This document shows positions 7,701 through 7,982 of a stretch of DNA of 7,982 nucleotides, one piece after another. Every line of letters begins with the position of its first letter. Position 1 is the stretch's first letter. The notes under the pieces were generated by a model. That model did not search any database and was not told the origin of the DNA. It saw nothing but the letters and a program-made list of their open reading frames with translations. The translations under genes and the position numbers were made by a program. Source of the DNA: Nitrososphaerota archaeon (GTDB taxonomy: Archaea; Thermoproteota; Nitrososphaeria; Nitrososphaerales; UBA183); contig JAFLZI010000019.1 of the NCBI GenBank assembly GCA_029785625.1, positions 1-7,982 on the forward strand, given 5' to 3'.

Positions 7701-7982
7701 CCCCTTGGCCGACTCAGGGCTCGCGTCCGCCTCCAACGGGACCCTCGGCTTCGCTTTCGGCGGAACCGGAGCGTCCGGCGTCCTCGGTTCGAACTACCTC
7801 TTCAGCCCGTCCGCCTACTGTTGGTCGACCGAGCCGATGTGCGGCTCCGTGGCTTTCCTCCCGACGGCGAGGACCGCCCTGGCCAGCGCCTACCTGGGAG
7901 GGGAGGCCTACTCCATCGGAGGAAGGGCCTCGGGGACCGTCCTCGGGACCGTCGAAGCCTACAACACCACTGACAACTGCTG
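1666..7982 (+). CDS. Giant secreted multidomain surface protein, 5' complete, 3' cut by window edge
   Basis: A codon-by-codon read finds no stop from ATG 1666 to the last base: at least 2105 residues. Residues 1-35 are a classic signal peptide: basic start MRPRRAPS, hydrophobic core SLALFLLALLLFGAAA, then a likely cleavage around residue 25 or 35. Domains follow in order: an orphan YVTN blade (39-70), Ig-like (73-165), Asp-box propeller (166-541), modules A1-B1-C1 (546-845), A2-B2-C2 (851-1143), IPT/TIG-like (1145-1249), FTETGLP domain (1252-1329), D1-A3-B3-D2-C3 (1330-1785), IPT/TIG-like (1786-1884), half TIG (1885-1928) and kelch (1929 onward). The mature part is rich in Ser, Thr, Gly and Ala, has only 7 Lys and 13 Arg by hand count, and its Cys occur in close pairs. 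No catalytic site or anchor is visible; an anchor would lie beyond the window. It is best read as an adhesin, S-layer-associated or cell-envelope protein. The ligand is unknown. Confidence 0.93.
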   Translation, partial: MRPRRAPSVSLALFLLALLLFGAAAQLPVAHSLSAATSIPVGTAPKGIAYDSGTGEVFVPNEGSNTVSVVPAVVSTTTSVYCYPSSVGVGSSASCTATVAGSTPTSQVTFSSSGSGSFSSTTCQLSSGSCGVTFTPSVTGSQTITATYGGDSNNGPSSGTATVAGISIVASTANADPSSASNDRKVVFGSGLWWVFWADGGGVEYATSSDGATWSAKTTVPSTTGFASTSGSNGVSVWLSGTTVSLVMAENGLSSFTFEQGALSSGGTITWGSQSVVGTAYPTCSSGSCVGSVSVVADSSGNIWVAVSTLDTSGGFSFPTFETFEYTSSWAAVSPVGGPFQTSPVASPTLLVSLVSLSSGQVGILYTANGGSSNPAVIDVSIYSSGSWSTIVPTQNSYYSFSAVGYGSTVYVAGIESGASFTEPLYFWTYALGQSSPIGTEVSLDSCSATSSECGTASIALASGTLVVAYGLGGVSPPNLYYQYSTNLGSSWSAVQTMDTYDTTTLQSISAQYDSSTNSVGVIWGDYVSANFNLRFAEVTVPAPAQVTVSLTLNADSSSTAVSATNYFTVSYTSGGSAQTAQYTGTPLSFQADANTNVEVSATTSASSSTEQWCLSFSASACQTTTFSTGSSGATATYYYYDLLTEPVSYSLLGGGSYVPPSPPQSPHLSYATAPSAAGSGDSPLVEGSPGVSGLVLPNTPAIDFYILKGTTATVNEYLGGAGTGEQWALSSNTATFSTVNMVPVGRWVVTSANQIDDPMNFQHQYQVTFASNPSSSGSTAPSGTSVWEDAGSPGISIAATANPGYTFSSWSSSTGSITFSSGSSSSTTASIGGTGTITANFASSAPSQTQVSITLTPDSSGSSALSASNYFTVSYTSGGAPATADYTGSPLLLTVDVSTTVTISAATSGSNQGEMWCLTGPAAFGNVCGDGATISVGASPASASYYYYDLIGEPAAYAVVDGGSPSAPSVTYVTAPSVFTYGTSPPASDSPLSVTSVLPVYNPMGAPPIVYALRGTTVSVPDVIAGGAGEQWMVVSSTATVSGGAATWTAGGANPVDVPINYYHQYQITFASNPGAGGTTTPSGTSVWEDAASLPITATASTGYAFNAWSSSSGSITFASSSSASTTATIGASGTITADFGLPSIALNPTSGPVGTTTQVTGSGFPASTQFNICASTSSSACVGPFPSGTANSDGSGAVASCTTTPPGGTMTPCTITFPAGTAVGTYYVVLLSTLGPVLAYAQFTVTSGAVTFTETGLPASTSWGVTFNSVPLTSTGTSLTTGALSVGSYSWSVPAVACGTGCRYVPSPGSGSTTVPAGSAVSIVFTKEYSLSMSYSISVDGAPASLPAGFTAPTLSYTSDGSPATAALTTAAAPFWVDSGTTWSVTNPLAGSGSTERFYTGAPSGSSSASTAVVVSYFEQWYTTLSLLPAGSSAPIASPNCFTVSYTSLGVSGQTQQQCSQTLSEWMDAGSGAGGLSIPGKSSGSTSSEEWCIDATCAAVGITVQGSQLTPTLYYYDLLLQTVQYSITGAPPSSPVVLDYATIPASGSVNGNSASAVVDLTSSPQSIWALRGTSATAPVSIAGATGIRWLVHTSATISNGQVVWTIGAANAVDNPVYYYEQFALTLSYSVSDGGSPTAPAFTAGNLTGTSTVTLPLSPTTKLAWFNSGASYTVTDPLTGSTSTERWYALSSSGTVASPATISVVYYHQYLLDFVTSGSGTITLNGDRWENASVQVDIAATPAAPSDFLTWVSNTSSIVFGDQYASTTWLYVSGPALVTGEFGLPSLAASPSFGPAGTSVTLTGVNYTSEATYNYCFEPGVTSSPAVCSSTAQFRVSFVTGTGYIPPGTAITIPQGASTGLIVVSGAASGAVVASALFTVTTPSITTSPSSGAAGTSFAVGGTGLAPDTEYNTCIAFGASGPPTQACQAYIYAIGGQSGSSPALSTVEVFDPATNAWSTVASLPEAVTNATAFSVGGMIYVVGGVDSAGSPVSVTQVYDPATNSWSTGPAYPLADSGLASASNGTLGFAFGGTGASGVLGSNYLFSPSAYCWSTEPMCGSVAFLPTARTALASAYLGGEAYSIGGRASGTVLGTVEAYNTTDNC
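1780..2160 (+). other. Orphan YVTN propeller blade followed by an Ig-like domain
   Basis: Bases 1780-1875 encode VGTAPKGIAYDSGTGEVFVP followed by NEGSNTVSVV, which is one YVTN-type beta-propeller repeat (P-x-G-I-A-Y-D, G-x-V-F-V, N-x-V-S-V). Such propellers normally need about seven blades, and here there is one. Bases 1882-2160 encode a Ser/Thr-rich Ig-like (Big-type) domain with the pattern TATYGGDSNN near its end and four Cys in two pairs (spacings x12 and x6), likely disulfides. The junction between the two is abrupt. Confidence 0.65.
2161..3288 (+). other. Asp-box (sialidase-like) beta-propeller domain
   Basis: About 375 residues of repeated four-strand sheets are spaced by Gly/Asn turns, a length that suits a six-bladed propeller. 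An Asp-box-like motif SSDGATW (2287-2307) and a second, STNLGSSW (3118-3141), match the S-x-D/N-x-G-x-x-W pattern closely enough to assign the fold. The sialidase catalytic Arg triad is not evident: there are only two Arg in the whole segment. It is therefore probably a binding or structural propeller rather than a glycosidase. Confidence 0.6.
3301..5094 (+). repeat. Tandem A-B-C supermodule, two copies of about 0.9 kb
   Basis: Copy 1 (3301-4200) and copy 2 (4216-5094) carry the same three modules in the same order. Shared landmarks are NYFTVSYTSGG (3361 and 4273), E-x-W-C-L (3496 and 4408), YYYYDL (3577 and 4501), GEQW (3838 and 4753), HQYQ-[VI]-TFASNP (3955 and 4858) and GTSVWEDA (4015 and 4918). 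The offset is 912-915 bases at the left end and 903 at the right end, so the copies have since gained small indels. Module C resembles divergent InlB-type B-repeats, with V/I-x-A-T-A-x-x-G-Y-x-F-x-x-W and ending in T-I-T-A-[ND]-F. Confidence 0.85.
5098..5652 (+). other. IPT/TIG-like domain followed by FTETGLP domain
   Basis: Bases 5098-5412 encode an IPT/TIG-like sandwich: start NPTSGPVGTTTQVTGSGFPA, end TYYVVLLSTLG...AQFTVTSG, and four Cys in two pairs (x7 and x11). Bases 5419-5652 encode VTFTETGLPASTSWGVTFNS, then a Ser/Thr linker, the strand SVGSYSWSVPAVACGTGCRY, and closing strands VPAGSAVSIVF. This second unit is one I associate with archaeal extracellular proteins, including thermopsin-like ones. 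It has one tight Cys pair (C-x3-C). Confidence 0.7.
5653..7020 (+). repeat. Rearranged third supermodule D1-A3-B3-D2-C3
   Basis: A3 (5938-6231) and B3 (6232-6534) match A1/B1 and A2/B2: CFTVSYTS at 5992, EEWC at 6136, YYYDLL at 6211 and ALRGT at 6379. C3 (6799-7020) is a weak match to C1/C2. Two extra units, D1 (5653-5937) and D2 (6535-6798), surround A3-B3; they share SYS-[IV]-S, a Trp/Phe strand, P-L-x-G-S-x-STER-[FW] and a Tyr-rich exit. Module order differs from the two earlier copies, which points to recombination between modules. Confidence 0.7.
7021..7449 (+). other. One full and one half IPT/TIG-like domain
   Basis: The first unit (7021-7317) starts SPSFGPAGTSVTLTGVNY, has one Cys pair (x11) and closes with VVASALFTVTTPS, like the domain at 5098. 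The second starts TSPSSGAAGTSFAVGGTGLA and reaches only the first Cys pair (x12) before the kelch sequence begins at about 7450. It is therefore roughly 44 residues, less than half of the full unit. Confidence 0.6.
7450..7982 (+). other. Kelch beta-propeller, cut by window edge
   Basis: At least three blades and part of a fourth are seen. The repeat signature is a hydrophobic strand ending in GG, then a Tyr/Phe-Asp-Pro-x-Thr-Asn-x-Trp segment. Examples are YIYAIGG with VFDPATNAWST (7459 onward), IYVVGG with VYDPATNSWST (7603 onward), FAFGG with CWST (7750 onward), and AYSIGG with EAYNTTDNC at the end. The next residue should be Trp if the pattern holds. Kelch propellers bind proteins or glycans; the partner is unknown. 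Confidence 0.85.

Noticed and set aside
1..7982. CRISPR arrays, tRNA or rRNA genes, insertion sequences.
   Set aside because: No regularly spaced identical repeats, no tRNA-like cloverleaf or rRNA-like stretch, and no transposase or terminal inverted repeats were seen on either strand.

Overview
The window looks archaeal. It is GC-rich (well above half G+C by eye) and its genes strongly prefer C or G at the third codon position. One gene has a TATA-like box centred about 27 bases before its ATG, as expected for a leaderless archaeal transcript. The regulator is a duplicated Lrp/AsnC-type protein. The large secreted protein carries a domain with the motif FTETGLP, which I associate with surface proteins of Thermoplasmatota and Nitrososphaerota. 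I cannot place the organism more precisely.

Left side (bases 1-1431, minus strand). A regulator of 306 residues (1431-511) has the order HTH-RAM-HTH-RAM, so it appears to be two Lrp/AsnC units fused head to tail. Next to it is a 104-residue UPF0175-family protein (405-91), probably an antitoxin or small DNA-binding regulator, with a good TATA box. An unrecognised, partly overlapping reading frame may follow it and leaves the window at base 1. The two complete genes share a CCTTAAG promoter element.

Middle (1432-1665). This divergent intergenic region holds the regulator's promoter, an AT-rich 13-base pseudo-palindrome that could be an Lrp-type operator, and one strong Shine-Dalgarno-like GGAGG.

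Right side (1666-7982, plus strand). A single uninterrupted frame runs from a signal peptide off the end of the window: at least 2105 codons with no stop in a base-by-base read. It encodes a giant, Ser/Thr/Gly-rich, almost Lys/Arg-free exported protein. Its parts in order are: signal peptide; one orphan YVTN-type propeller blade; an Ig-like domain; an Asp-box (sialidase-like) propeller; two tandem A-B-C supermodules of about 0.9 kb; an IPT/TIG-like domain; an FTETGLP domain; a rearranged third supermodule (D-A-B-D-C); another IPT/TIG-like domain; a half IPT/TIG-like domain; and a kelch propeller that is cut by the window edge. The A, B and D modules appear to be eight diverged copies of one domain family of about 90-120 residues, marked by an E-x-W core and a Tyr-rich exit linker. 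Almost all cysteines come in close pairs. The protein is best read as a surface adhesin, S-layer-associated or cell-envelope protein. Its ligand and its anchor (beyond the window) are unknown. The divergent regulator might control it, but only the arrangement suggests that.
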